Below are positions 48,563-59,711 of a DNA stretch of 64,000 nt, piece after piece. The DNA comes from Terana coerulea. Its lineage: Eukaryota > Basidiomycota > Agaricomycetes > Polyporales > Phanerochaetaceae. The DNA lies in the NCBI GenBank assembly GCA_024811115.1, contig JAKOGH010000690.1:186001-250000 (forward strand). Reading direction: 5' to 3'. Every line of letters begins with the position of its first letter. Position 1 is the first letter of the stretch. The translations under genes and the position numbers were made by a program. The notes beneath the pieces are model-generated. The model was not told where the DNA came from, searched no databases, and saw only the letters and a program-made list of their open reading frames with translations.

Positions 48563-49204
48563 GCTCGTCTCTGAAAGCATTGTTTTGTCCATCATGTATT
48601 TCTATCCTCGATACTGTACTGTCATTATCTTCCTATACTCTACATGCACACTATGCAATACCAATACCATGTTGTAACACGGAGCCTATGAGAATGTTAC
48701 AGTGTGAGGTGTTTGAACGGACAAATGTCGGGTGGTTGATATCGAGGCGAAGTGCGGGCGTCCTTGACTTGGATATGTCTCGGGCGCTCTGCGTAAACAC
48801 TTCCTTCGAGACAATAACCTTACACTCTGTCGTTGATGGTAGTGGAGCCCATAAGCATGGTATGCCATGGGGCTGTGCATACCAAGGAGGTGTGGCCTTG
48901 CAGTTGTGCTTCCAGCGCGCCACAAAGCCCATCCATGTAAAAGCAATCAAACACATGTCCTAAAAATCATTATATTCCCGAGCCATCAATCACTTCCACA
49001 GATAGTATCCCGACATCAAAATCCCAATGACACAAAGTTATGCGTTCCAAAAATTCCAATCAAACGCTACAAAGTCCATCGCGAGGCGTAGCGCAGGCAA
49101 GGCAAACAAGCATCCCAGTCCTCCGCAACATTCCTTTGGCCACGTCCGGAGCGCACGCCGAGTGGCGCGCAATCCGACAACGCAACGAAAAGAGAGCGGG
49201 GGAT
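48563..49204. other. 3' flank of histone H4; unsupported overlapping frames
   Basis: Two frames of 100-127 codons overlap on opposite strands (about 48580-48963). Neither has a domain, signal peptide or splice sites, and neither is called. The right part borders the U2 snRNA 3' end. Confidence 0.4.
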
Positions 49205-49393
49205 CCCCCGACGACGCAAGCCGGTACTGCAGTGGCAGGTCATCACGCCCCCGAGTTGCAAGCAGAGCTCGAGGGGCAAGGGCGGCAAAAATTAGATAAC
49301 CAAGAATGGGGGCGGTGCCCCCATAATAGTGGTTAAACTATTAAGAACAGATACTACACTTGATCTAAGCCAAAAGGCCAGAGTGGTAAGGAT
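49205..49393 (-). ncRNA. U2 spliceosomal snRNA
   Basis: Read on the minus strand, the sequence gives the U2 5' core GGCCTTTTGGCTTAGATCAA followed by GTGTAGTATCTGTTCTTA. It includes the branch-point pairing element GTAGTA. Stem IIa/b follows as a GGGGGCACCGCCCCC hairpin, then the Sm site AATTTTTG. A 3' stem with CTGCAGTACC matches the U2 stem IV loop. The 5' end is placed at about 49393 from distance to the core and the TATA box; the 3' end (about 49205) is approximate. U2 pairs with intron branch points. Confidence 0.93.
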
Positions 49394-49413
49394 TCACAGT
49401 GGGCGAGGGACGG

Positions 49414-49423
49414 GTTATATACC
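49414..49423 (-). promoter_or_regulatory. TATA box of the U2 snRNA gene
   Basis: ggtatataac on the minus strand lies about 21-30 bp upstream of the estimated U2 5' end, the spacing expected for a fungal RNA polymerase II snRNA promoter. Confidence 0.6.
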
Positions 49424-49803
49424 GGCAGGCGCCGCGCACGGACCATGTTGTGGCGTATTTGGTGTGCGCCTCCTCGCGCTGCGTCCGGGCAGTGAAGCGC
49501 CTGTGGTTTCTCCACCCAACTGGAACTCGGATAGCGACTTCGAAAACAAATTGTGAGGAGAAACGATAAAATGCAGGTATTAAAATGATAATGCAGACAC
49601 ACGAAGGACAATTCCTAAACTAAACAAACCTAACATATGCTTATGCTACGACGAGAACGATGCAGACAAAGAGTTCATGACGGCGACCAGGGATCCTAGT
49701 ATTGGTAGAGATGGTGCCGAGGGAAGAGGGGGCGTTCCTCGGTGCTGAAAGTCGAGCAACTCGTCAGCCAACCAAGCTCCTTGATCGAAAGAACCACCGA
49801 CGA
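49424..49803. other. Intergenic region, U2 upstream
   Basis: This holds the upstream part of the U2 promoter and the 3' flank of the DUF6533 gene. No gene is seen. Confidence 0.4.
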
Positions 49804-51646
49804 TTACACCGTAGATTGCTCCACGTCGATCCTGATTCCACTGACCGGGCTCGTCGTGAGCTCCTCGTCATCGAGATGATACGCGCTCTCCAAGTCGGCG
49901 TTCTTCGCGACCACGAACCCCTCGAGGTTGTCCAGTTCCAGGGCGCTGGCGCTGGCTAAGGCCATCCCGTCTCCGCGAACGCTGCCCATCGTGCTGAGCA
50001 TAACGCCGGGGGGACGCATGATACCTTTGGAACTGGAACGGGTGCCGAAACCGAACCCGGAGAAGGGAGACCCTGGGCTGGACTTCTGCGAGGCTGTTGG
50101 ACCCGCGGTGAAGGCCATAGTGCCCGTCGATTGGGCGACGGTCTCAGAACCACGCTCACGAAGGTCGAGGATCAACCGGCAGGCCAGCACGGGGAGAGCA
50201 TCACGCTCAGCGGTATACAGATGGCGGAGATCGACTGCCGCGGCCTAGAAGTCATAAAGTGAGGTAATGGTCACTGACGACAAGCAGGGTACTGACTGCA
50301 GGTAGAAGATACCATTAATCTACGGAACATGTCAGCGAACAGTATATCGACATGATTAAATTCACTTACAAGGTTGGCGATGGAGATCAATATGTAGTAG
50401 AAGACACCTAGTACGACGTGAGGAATTAGTATATACATGCGCGTCTGTAGGTTGACAGACATGCCTTCCCGGAGGAACGTCTGTATCAGCCGACTACTTG
50501 CGCCGCCGCTGTGACGTCGTATAGTGACTGCCTTTATGACAGTCATCAAGGTGACCATGGTATCGTAAAGGAGTGGAGCGATCTATAAAGCTTTTGTAAA
50601 TCGCTCGAGACGGCGACCAGCATCGAAGTGAACTCACGAAGAAGCCTGCGTCAAGAAGAGTTAGAAAATGTCCCGTTAAATATAAGCTCTCAAACGTACC
50701 CAGTAAATGTGCTGAGTGAGGCTTAGACATTGGGAGACAGGGTCCGCTATCCTTTACGAGGGTGTTAGTTTCATACAGCAACAGAACATGAAATGTAGGA
50801 CAGGCTCACATAAGGAGGTGTAAGGAAGGGCAAGACTGATGTACGGTAAGAATAACGTTTCAATGGTAATGACGTAGTTGACTCACGTAGCATCTGCGAG
50901 GTATCCACGTAAAGCTGGTACGACACCACGCCAGCCAGAGCCGATACGAGGAGCGCGAGGACGTATATGTTACGGTTGAAGAAAGCGTACGTCCTGATGA
51001 GGAGGATGACCTCGGCGGTGACCTGGTTCCACATGGCTAAAGCGACGGGAATCTACCGTCGAATGAATACGGGATACAACAAGCTAGGGTTGGAGAACCA
51101 TACCTTGAAAATCCGCTGACACTCCTCGAGTGTATGGTTTCGTGGCAAAGGCCCACAAGAGGTACGGCACCACAGCCATGACCCAGTAACTGGCATGCGT
51201 CGCGTAAGTCCTCGCGGCACCGGATGTGTTTGCTCACTTACCGGCAGAGCAGATACGCGACCTTGACCGGCGTCCAGCTCGTCTTCCATATCTACAGCAG
51301 ATCGAGGTCAGTGCAGTCCGCACGTCGAGAGCGGGTTTGGAGTACTGACGAATCGCCACTCTCTGGGCAGGCCCAGCGCCCAATCCCAAAGTATCACTGC
51401 ATCTGTAAGGAACAGGGAGATGTCAGACGACGTCCCCAACTGCTTGTATGCGGCAACTTACACATAGCTAGCGAGCACGGCGTGAGTGATCACACGCGAT
51501 GAAAGATGAGTAGAGTACGTACCACAAAAGTGTATTTGGGTCCTGAAAGTATGAACGAGATACGATGCTCAGCACGAAGACGGTCAGGAAGGCAAAGCCG
51601 TTTTGTTCACGTACACGAAGATGTAGTGCTGAGCTTCTGAGTCCAT
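49804..51646 (-). CDS. DUF6533-type seven-transmembrane protein
   Basis: This is a basidiomycete-expanded family of polytopic membrane proteins of unknown function. The start at 51646 is MDSEAQHYIFVYVNKTALPS. Many short introns follow. Recognisable segments are AILWDWALGLP near 51390, the arginine-rich helix TAEVILLIRTYAFFNRNIYV with LALLVSALAGVVSY, and later helices including VTLMTVIKAVTIRRHSGG and YILIPHVVLGVFYYILISI. The last exon is a cytosolic tail (RLILDLRERGSETVAQ and a Gly/Ser-rich part) ending at 49804. A receptor-like role is often suggested for such proteins but is not shown. Confidence 0.85.
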
Positions 51647-52516
51647 GGCGATTTTCGTCAGATCAACGTGCTGCTGAGCGAGGCTGCGAAGGAGAACGTC
51701 GGTGACGGCGGTGAGAGGGAGAGAGGAGAGGGTCGGTGATGGTGGTGGTTGAAGACGAAGGAAACACGGCGACGGCGCCGACGACGTCCACCGTCCAGGA
51801 GCTGCCTTCGGAGGGTCGAGCTCGAGGAAGCACGGCAGGCCCGGCGAATTTGTGCCCATCGCTGGATTGGGCCTGGCCAATTTATCCTGAATAAACCTAA
51901 CACGCGAAACAGGAGAAGGTGCGTCAGTCGACGGACGCTATTCGAAGCATCGACATGCCCCGATTTGGGCTTCCGTTCGCCCTTTCTGGATGCGCTCTTC
52001 CCCGTTGGATGAAAGCAAGCCCCGCCCACGTGGGTATCGACCTTCGCGTTCGCTGCAAGGCGGGGGCGTGTCCAGACCACCGCACACGCACCCCCGTACC
52101 CATTTTGCTCCGTTGTTGGCAAGACGACTTTGACCTGAATTCTCAGTAAATTCCTATATAAATCGCAGCCGAGTTGCGCTCCGTGCGGAGCTCAAAAGAG
52201 TTTCGGAAGGTGGAGGGAGCAGCGCACCTGCGACCAAGCGCAGATCGTCAGCGGGCGCAAAGGGACATAAACATACAGTCGGAAGCGAAACATACCAAGG
52301 ACGGAAGGTCTTGCGGTGCCTGCAGCACGATCCTGCGAGATGCGCGGCATCCAATGACGAAGCCGCCAGATAGGAGACGACAAGCTGGTCTTCTACGCCA
52401 CCGAGCACCAGACACGGACCGAGCAAGCCTTCGTGGAGTTACGGGCATTGGCAATAATCGATTGATCATTTATCATTAGCACAATGTAACATAAGCGTAA
52501 AACCTTCAGAGTGGCG
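51647..52516. other. Intergenic region, no supported gene
   Basis: About 870 bp lie between the start of the DUF6533 gene and the 3' end of ALG9. A TATA-like ctatataaa at 52153-52161 (plus strand) has no coding frame behind it. An unrecognised non-coding transcript between 52180 and 52480 is possible but unsupported. Confidence 0.35.
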
Positions 52517-54907
52517 TTACTTTCGATTGACTACGGTCAGCAGCCTCTCTTTCCTCTCCAAGCTCTCCCGGTTCCGCAGCAAGCACATCTCTCCGAACTC
52601 GTTCGACTGCTGCCAGCGGGCACCGGGCATCCAGAGCGTGCGCGTGAGCACCGGCGAATGTCGTGTGTCCAGGAACTTCTCGCAGTGTATACGCTCCCAT
52701 GTTCTGGTATCGACCGCATAGCGAGGTTCTTGCAGGGTGAACGTCGGATGCAGAGGGTAATCAGAGTCCATAAGGTAGTCGCAGGTCTCGACGTCGACCT
52801 AGGATAGATCAAGTCAGCCCACGGCGAGTTCCACAAATCCTGATGTAAAGCTTACGTAGAAAGACGGCTCCTCTTTGTTCAAATCATTCAGACCATGAGG
52901 AATATCCTGCGTGCCCCGCAATCTCTCCGCGAGGCCGCCCCACCTCGGCGTAGGCCTGTAGTGCCCAGGTAGCATCCCGTCAAACTCGCTCTTGATCCAG
53001 TCGACCCGCACACCGTCCGGCACGAGATAGTGCCCCGGGAAGCGATGCCACTCCTTGCCGACACAGAGCGTCAGGTTGAACTGGTAGATCAAGTCGTAGT
53101 CGACCCTCGGCTCATCCTCCTCGCTCTCGGGAATGTGATACCGCCCGTCCGGGCTCGGCGGCGGGAGGTGTACGAGGCCTGTCGTGTTGAGCACCCCAGG
53201 GATTTCGTGGTTCTCAAGGTACCACATGAGCGTCATCGGCGCATGGTAGTACTTCCACTGTGCGAAGCCACGCGAAACCGAGAGGACCATTGAGGTCGCG
53301 ACGACTGATAGAGTAAAGCGACTGAAAATGACAGCTTGAGATGCCTATGTCGAGCCGTTAATAAGGGGCCATACACCTGAAAAGTCAGACAATGCACCTT
53401 GTACGGACTCCTCGTGATCTTGACATAAGCGACCTCCATCCAGCCTCTCATCAGGTAGAGCGTTACTGCTGCATTGAAGCAAATCAAGGGGTAAACAGGG
53501 TACATGAACCGCTCCTCCTTGTGGGGCTGCGCGAACATGATCGCGAGCCACACGTACATCGGTGCAAGCCGCACCGCCAGCAGCGTGTACGGCGAGCTCT
53601 TTTCGGGACCCGCGCGGTCACCAAGGCGCTTGCGGTCCATGCGGTGCGTGACGAGCAGCGCGGGGAGCGCCGCGAGCGCGAAGGGGACAATGACGTTCAG
53701 GTTGAGGAGCAGGTTGTGCAGGTAGTACCCGACGGGCTCGGTGCCGTACAGGCCCGGCCCGCGCTCAGCGTCGGGGAAGACGTTGTACTTGATGATGTTC
53801 CACGGGACGACCGTCAGCTTGCCGTAGAAGAGCGTGTCCAGCGCGACGACGGGCACAGCAATCAGAGCGGCGACAAGGCCCGCAACGACCAGCCGCCGCC
53901 ATCGGGCAATCCTCCATGAGATGCGGTCCTTCGGTGCGACCTGGTCGGCGCCGTAGAGGAAAAAGCTCTTCATACACGAACGGGACGGCGACCGCGAGTG
54001 CGAAAGGCCAGCCGACTATAGCCCCGGTCGCAAACGCGAGGGTCGCGAACAGGGTACGGCGGATGCTCGTATTACTTGGCGGGTCGATTGCAAAAGCGAA
54101 ACCAACAATGTTGGCATACATTGCAAACGATGAGGGTAAGAATGCTACATGCAAAAGACTGTAAGCGCGACACAAATTGACCATTGAGAGTACTCACACA
54201 CTGCCGCATTCCACATGCCTGCACTAAACAGCATCATGAAGAGGAAGTACCGCCCGGCTCTGTAGTTGATCTTGTCCACTATGGTCCTGTACAATAAAGA
54301 CTCGCAATACGACGACACGAAGGCCAGCACAATCCGGACGGCGAAGAACGCAGGGCGCTGTGCGAGGGAGTTAGTAGGGCCCACACGCGGCGCGCTGCAG
54401 CTCTGACCTTCTCCGGCCCAAGGAAAAGGGTGGGTAGCCTGGCAGGAATGTAATGCAAAAGGATGTACGCCCAGCTTCGGATAGAGTATACGGGGACGTC
54501 TCCCAAGTCTGGAATCCGTGTCCTCTGTCCAGGTAGTGCAAGGGCTCCCAGAAGTTGAATACTACAATCGCACTGCCAATCAGACCACCTCCAAAAAAGT
54601 TGGAAGGTCTCATACCTTCGTCGCAGTCGTTGATGTTGGCATACATGGCCGCTGTAACCCGTACGAGCACGAACATCCGGAATGCGAGCGAAAGGCTGGG
54701 ATTCCACGGGGATTTCTGTGACCTACGCCGAGTCAGAAAAACCCTCCATATAATCTGGTAATCCTCAACTCACCTGCGCAACTGATCCTGCAAAATACCT
54801 GCATGCCTGTTCTTTGGCTTCGGGAGGGGCGTCACCGCCTGCTGGTTGGTCGGACGACGGAAGCGCAGGGTCTCGATGCCCTGCGCTCCCACCAAGCTCG
54901 TAGACAT
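52517..54907 (-). CDS. ALG9: ER alpha-1,2-mannosyltransferase Alg9 (GT22)
   Basis: Alg9 adds mannose to the lipid-linked oligosaccharide in the ER lumen. The start at 54907 is MSTSLVGAQGIETLRFRRP. The GT22 signature is intact: FRMFVLVRVTAAMYANIND-CDE then VFNFWEPLHYLDRGHGFQTW and ETSPVYSIRSWAYILLHY across introns. Several transmembrane helices and the PHKEERFMYPVYPLICFN motif follow. The soluble C-terminal part ends NRESLERKERLLTVVNRK at 52517. One extra base is likely in the A5 run at 53960-53964, where YEEL must shift to FLYGADQVAPKDRISW. A TGACGT array lies about 220 bp upstream. Confidence 0.93.
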
Positions 54908-55125
54908 ATTCGTCTAAAGGTTACTAGAAAAATTCTAGTTCATCTGGCCTCAGCTGAGATGGCTGGTGGTCGTCGAGAGTGAGGGGAGAGAGAGCGACCT
55001 TGACAGGGCGGTCGTCAGTGGGATAAATGCGCCTTCGGAGATGCCGGCACTGGCTTCTGCTTGTGGGCGTTTATATGACGCGTATACTGTACGCGTCAAC
55101 CGGGGTAACGCATTATTGATCCGTG

Positions 55126-55154
55126 GGTCACGTAACGTCACGTCACGTCACGTT
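55126..55154 (-). promoter_or_regulatory. Array of TGACGT(G) elements upstream of ALG9
   Basis: On the minus strand the stretch reads as three successive tgacgt units in acgtgacgtgacgtgacgt, followed by tacgtgacc. tgacgtg is the core of the metazoan XBP1-type unfolded-protein-response element and is close to bZIP CRE sites. It sits 219-247 bp upstream of the ALG9 ATG. UPR control is an inference. Confidence 0.5.
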
Positions 55155-55275
55155 TTGCGGAGCGCCAACGAGCTGCCAAGTGATGCTCGAAACTTGAGGG
55201 ACTCATGCATCATGGATTATAGACTCATGTTCTGAACATTCAAAGCAAGCATTGACATGCAAAAACATGAAAGTC

Positions 55276-58200
55276 CTAAAAACCCAACTCCTGCAAGAAA
55301 TACTGCCAAGCCCCGTCCATGACCGGCGCAGCGATCGGTATCCCTGACATGCTCCCGGGGCCCTGCCCATGTGCCTCCATGTTCATTGGCACGTCGGGCT
55401 GAATGTACTGGGAAGGCTCAAGCGGGGGGAATACGAAAGAGTCGGCTTGGTAGTTTTGTCCGTCTTGTCCAAAGTCCCCCGACATCGCCTGTAAGGTCTG
55501 GAAGTCGAGCTCAGACAGCCCTTCCATGGGGTCGGGGAGCTGAGATGGATGGAAGTTGAAGGCGTCGAGGGAGATGGGAATGTCATTTTCGGAGACGTAG
55601 GGATTCGAGGCCGTTGCAGAGGCATCTTCAAAGACACGCATGTCCGGGACAGAGGTACGACTACCTTGACCGATCGGGATGTGGCCACCACCACTGGCAT
55701 GTACGTTGGATTCGGCCGAGGTGTTCGGCGGGCCGTTGTAGTCGGAGGGCGGGCCCGGCACAGTGTGCACTTTTGGAACCTGTCGGATGCGATGGCCTGG
55801 GTCCTTCCGCCAAGCCGTTCCAACTCCCGATAGTCGATCCGGTCGACGGTCTTGGACACCGCGTCGTAAGCGTGTTTGCGGAGGCCTTGGATTGCTTCCT
55901 GCAAGGTGTCGCGGTCAGGCACACCGCCTCGCAAGGTAATAACCAAAAACGGACCTTTGAGTTTGCAGCGGGTGCTGCTTTGTCTGCACATCTTTCGTAC
56001 AGCTCACACAGTCTGTCGAGCTCCTGAAGCGCCGAAGGGGCCAAGGACGATGTAGGAGCACGGACGGCTAGAAGACACAAAACGATCTGTGCAGATAACG
56101 TAAGCTTTTACGAATGAATTCTATATTTATCGGATGTCCTACACTTACCGCAGCCGATAACGAGAGTGACCATGGCCAGAAAAACCGCTCCATCACGAAC
56201 GGAGTGCGTCTGTAAGTCTCCCGAATACCTTCGACTAATCTCCAAGCTGCGCGGTATGTAGCTAAAACCGAAGAAGCGAATCTTTGCTTTAGAATATCTG
56301 GGTGATTTTCGGCGAGGGCTTGAGCGAAGTAATTCTTGTGCAGTTTCAATAACGCTGATTATTCGTTCTGGATCAGTGACGCAGAAGATATATATATATA
56401 TATATATATATTCGGAGAAAACGTACTCGATTCCTTCGCCGCCATGAAGAGGTATCGCTTCATATGTGTGGCTGGCCCCGGGTCCCTGTCTTCAGCTTGA
56501 CCGTGTGTCCAGCGCATGCTCCAGGGGATGGGAAAGTCGCGTATCTTCTTGTCGAGCTCGAGGATAGTGCTGTACTGTGGCGAGCTTGCTGCAAATGCAG
56601 TTGTCATGATGGTGTGCAGCAGCTTTGTGTAACGCCATGCCCAGACGTGATCTGGGAATTGTAAGGTCACCGTCGAAATCACAACCGTGCGGGCCCTGAG
56701 CTTACAACCAAATTCCTGGTGTCCTTCAGCATCGATATGTTCCTCGGGATCGTGGGGAAGCTCGCAGTCAACCCAGTCGAGAGATACAACAGGTGGCCGA
56801 CCGAAGTGTAGGCTCTAGTCAGGGAATCAGCTGTGCGTGCTTGTAGATGCTCAAGCCGAAATTACTCACCGTCCACGTGTCGTGCAAGAATATTTGCCAG
56901 AAAACACATGCTCGTCGTCGTCCGTATTCTGGGTCGAGCCGCCATCTTGAGCTATTGACATCTTGGAAAGGCAGACGAAGTATTACAGATCATATACAAA
57001 GAAGTTATAACAAGACCTACGAAGTCCAATCTGATATACGAGGGGTCAGCGATGTAAACACGGAAGTCGGTGATTTGTATGCACTGACGCTATATCCAAG
57101 TTTCACTGCGAAGCCAGTGAGTAGCCATGCATTGTGAGCGACAACATGCGGCGATGAGACACCACTCGCAGCGGATAGATCCAGGAATTGGATTTGGTAG
57201 ATCTACTTATGCAAAAGGTTAGTATTTATGTCGATAACAAGAGTAAAGAACGCACCAGCGTCTGCAATGCCCATAGAGTAGTCTCTGCCACAGGGGAAGA
57301 GCACCGCAGAGCAGCCCTGGATAACAGGTAAAATTCCATGCACGGAACCGCGGGCTCTGACACCGCGGGATCGACGAGTGTTGCCAGGGAGAAGACCATG
57401 AATAGTAGAGATGCTGCGTGTGCCGAAGTAACATCAGTGCCGCTTGTGGAACACCTACCGATTGGTCAGTAAGTCAGCCGAGGCAGAATATATTTGGCAC
57501 TCACTGAGATGAGAGCGCAGGATAAAGGGTACCCATAACTTCATCATACAGTTCCGGCCGAGTCATGGCAGTTTGCCACCTGCATATAACTATGAAAATC
57601 CAACCGCCTGAATGATTAAAGGCGCATACATATAACTGTGCTCCAGATAGATTTCGCACAATCGGCAGGCTTGGCTCAAAGGTGGCAGCATTTGGAAAAC
57701 CTGGGTTCTGACGTCTTGATCGTCGCAAGGGGCATCGTAGCTGCCTCCCGCCTCTTCAAACACTCGGGGAGGTATACGCGGAAAGTCTGAAGGTTTGTTG
57801 CCCACATCAGCCCAGCTGTGGTGAGTAGGTGCCTACGAAACATTTAGTTTGATCAACCCATAGTGGCCCAGCGTAGAACGTACATGGATCAAAAACTAAA
57901 ACAAGTTGAGTTTGGGCTCGTATGAAATGAATTCATACTTGAAGAAAGCTGAGACTTACCTCCGGACGTGACGTTTGTCCATAAAACCTCGTCTCGCCTC
58001 GTGTACCTATAGTCAGAGTACCTGAGCAGCGGATGTTAGCTGATTGAATAGAAATTGAGCCATTTTAACTTACCAAACGCTTTCGTGAGTCCATCGTGGT
58101 CATCATTAGGTATGGGATCAGGCGCTCCTGGACTCGAGAATCTGCTGTCTGAAGATTCCGGGGAAGGGACGCTTATTTGCGGAGCCAGAGTGGCGCATAC

Positions 58201-58776
58201 AGTCTCTCCGTTCTGCAGTAAAGGATGCGGTTCGTCTGATACGGCTGCTTGCAACGTGTATAATGCAGTTTCCAGGGCAATTACACGCTTGCGCAGCGAG
58301 TCTACATTCGCCTGGAGCTGCTCAGCGTCCACAAAAGCCACTCTGCGGGGAAGCCTCGTCAAAAGAGTTTTCTTATACACATAGGTGGTTCTTACCGATT
58401 GGCCTTTGTGGCAGTGGTGAAGGAACCTATCAACCACATTTAGCGCAAATAGCGGCGTAATGTAGCCAGACGCGTTCGTACCATCAGGGCAGATGGCGGA
58501 ACAGCCCCTTCTCACGCAAGACTCGCAAGGGATCTATACTGTTGTCAGTAAGGGCGTACTGCAAAGCGCAATGAACTGACTTTACGGTCACACCGCAGTT
58601 TCAGCCTAATGTCGCCCTTAATTAGCGGAGGCTTTATAGATATGATCGTGACATGCTCACCTGCGGCATTCCGCGCAGGACGTCTGTGCTCTGCCAGGCT
58701 TTCGTCGTTGCTTTGTTGCATCGCGTTCATCCTGTTTCACGCTGGGATTTCTGGATGGCTGCCTACTGCTGGACAT
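55276..58776 (-). CDS. Zn2Cys6 fungal-type transcription factor
   Basis: The start at 58776 (MSSSRQPSRNPSVKQDERDA) leads to a basic stretch and the zinc cluster: CAECRRLKLRCDRK, then after an intron IPCESCVRRGCSAICPDG. All six cysteines are present. A short helix-forming linker, DAEQLQANVDSLRKRVIALE, could be the dimer-forming coiled coil. The middle region has segments such as FPRIPPRVFEEAGG typical of fungal transcription factor domains, and the C-terminus is acidic and Pro-rich, ending YFLQELGF at 55276. More than ten introns are implied. Target genes are unknown; its own upstream region carries CGG-N16-CCG sites. Confidence 0.88.
56388..56411. repeat. AT dinucleotide microsatellite
   Basis: A 24-nt alternating (at)n run is read directly, inside the transcribed region of the Zn2Cys6 gene and probably in an intron. 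Confidence 0.8.
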
Positions 58777-58854
58777 ATGCCTGGAAGGGTGACGGTGGGG
58801 AGAGAGAACTTAGCGGTGCCGCTGAGAATGCGCTGAGCCTGTATACTGTACAGA

Positions 58855-58878
58855 ACGGATCAGCAAACTGTGATCCGT
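58855..58878. repeat. Palindrome acggatca-N8-tgatccgt, site 1 (CGG-N16-CCG)
   Basis: The 8-nt arms are perfectly complementary with an 8-nt spacer (gcaaactg). The inverted triplets CGG (58856-58858) and CCG (58875-58877) are 16 nt apart. The site lies 79 bp upstream of the Zn2Cys6 ATG. Zn2Cys6 dimers typically bind inverted CGG triplets. Confidence 0.75.
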
Positions 58879-59558
58879 CGAGTCACAATACGCCCCCGCT
58901 GCCGAACCCTTTGTACCACTGCCAGGCTCGTCCCGCGTCCGCTTCGGACTCGGGTTCGAGACGAGCTTCGACGCGCATGTCGAAGTTCCTGGTGCACGGC
59001 GACGCCTCAGTCTCGTTTAGCTGTCTCCGATCCGACGCTCTCTGTTCCAACGCCGTCTCGAGGAGCAGCCGACGCCCTCTGCCGACGTGCCCTTCCAGCC
59101 GATTCGGACAATAATGAGAAGTTGAGAACGCACTTGTTTCGCGTGCGGCGATTTTCCTGAGAAAGGAAGATTCACGCCTTAGCTCCGTCTCTAATTTTGG
59201 TATCACGACTCTGAGGCTTGAGCTTCCGGGATGCTGGCCTTTTGTAATTAGTGCTACATGACCAGGGGCCGCCTTTCACGCTACCATAACCTTACTATCG
59301 CAGGCGTGTCAATTCTTTCAGAACCCTCAAGCTCTCGCACCACGCAGCCTAAGAGTTCTCGGTGCGTGGCTCTACATGCGATGTTTATAGGCTGGCAATA
59401 TCTGTAAATCATGTGAGCACTGAATAGCATGACTATTACTGTAAGAAATACCCTGCTTTCAATCAAATCAAGGCAATCTTTCGTGATCAAGTCGTGGTGG
59501 ATGTAGTGTACAGTGGAAAGCTTCGAACCCACGCAAAACCCACGTCGGAGGGCGAATG

Positions 59559-59582
59559 ACGGATCAGTGTAATGTGATCCGT
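59559..59582. repeat. Palindrome acggatca-N8-tgatccgt, site 2 (CGG-N16-CCG)
   Basis: The same arms and the same 8-nt spacing occur as at site 1, with a different spacer (gtgtaatg); both sites continue with cga. CGG (59560-59562) and CCG (59579-59581) are again 16 nt apart. The site lies 130 bp upstream of the plus-strand gene at 59712. Confidence 0.75.
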
Positions 59583-59711
59583 CGAACTCGAATCATGCTC
59601 TCAGTTCCCGACCTCAGGCTTGTTCCCTTCCGTCACCTCCACAGATCCTACACCCAGAGCACAGAGCATTAACAACCAGGATTGGCTTACGGTTGATTTT
59701 ATAGATAGGCT

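Larger units (their letters stand above)
58777..59711. other. Divergent promoter region with two palindromic sites
   Basis: This 935-bp region separates the Zn2Cys6 gene from the plus-strand Ser-rich protein gene. It carries the two palindromes listed at 58855 and 59559. Frames of about 95-150 codons in 58653-59206 overlap one another and are unsupported. Confidence 0.5.

Noticed and set aside
48580..48963. A 127-codon frame downstream of histone H4
   Set aside because: It overlaps an equally long frame on the opposite strand, and neither shows recognisable content.
52153..52480. A TATA box followed by a GC-rich stretch, considered as an RNase P, SRP or U-type RNA
   Set aside because: None of the conserved sequence elements of these RNAs could be matched.
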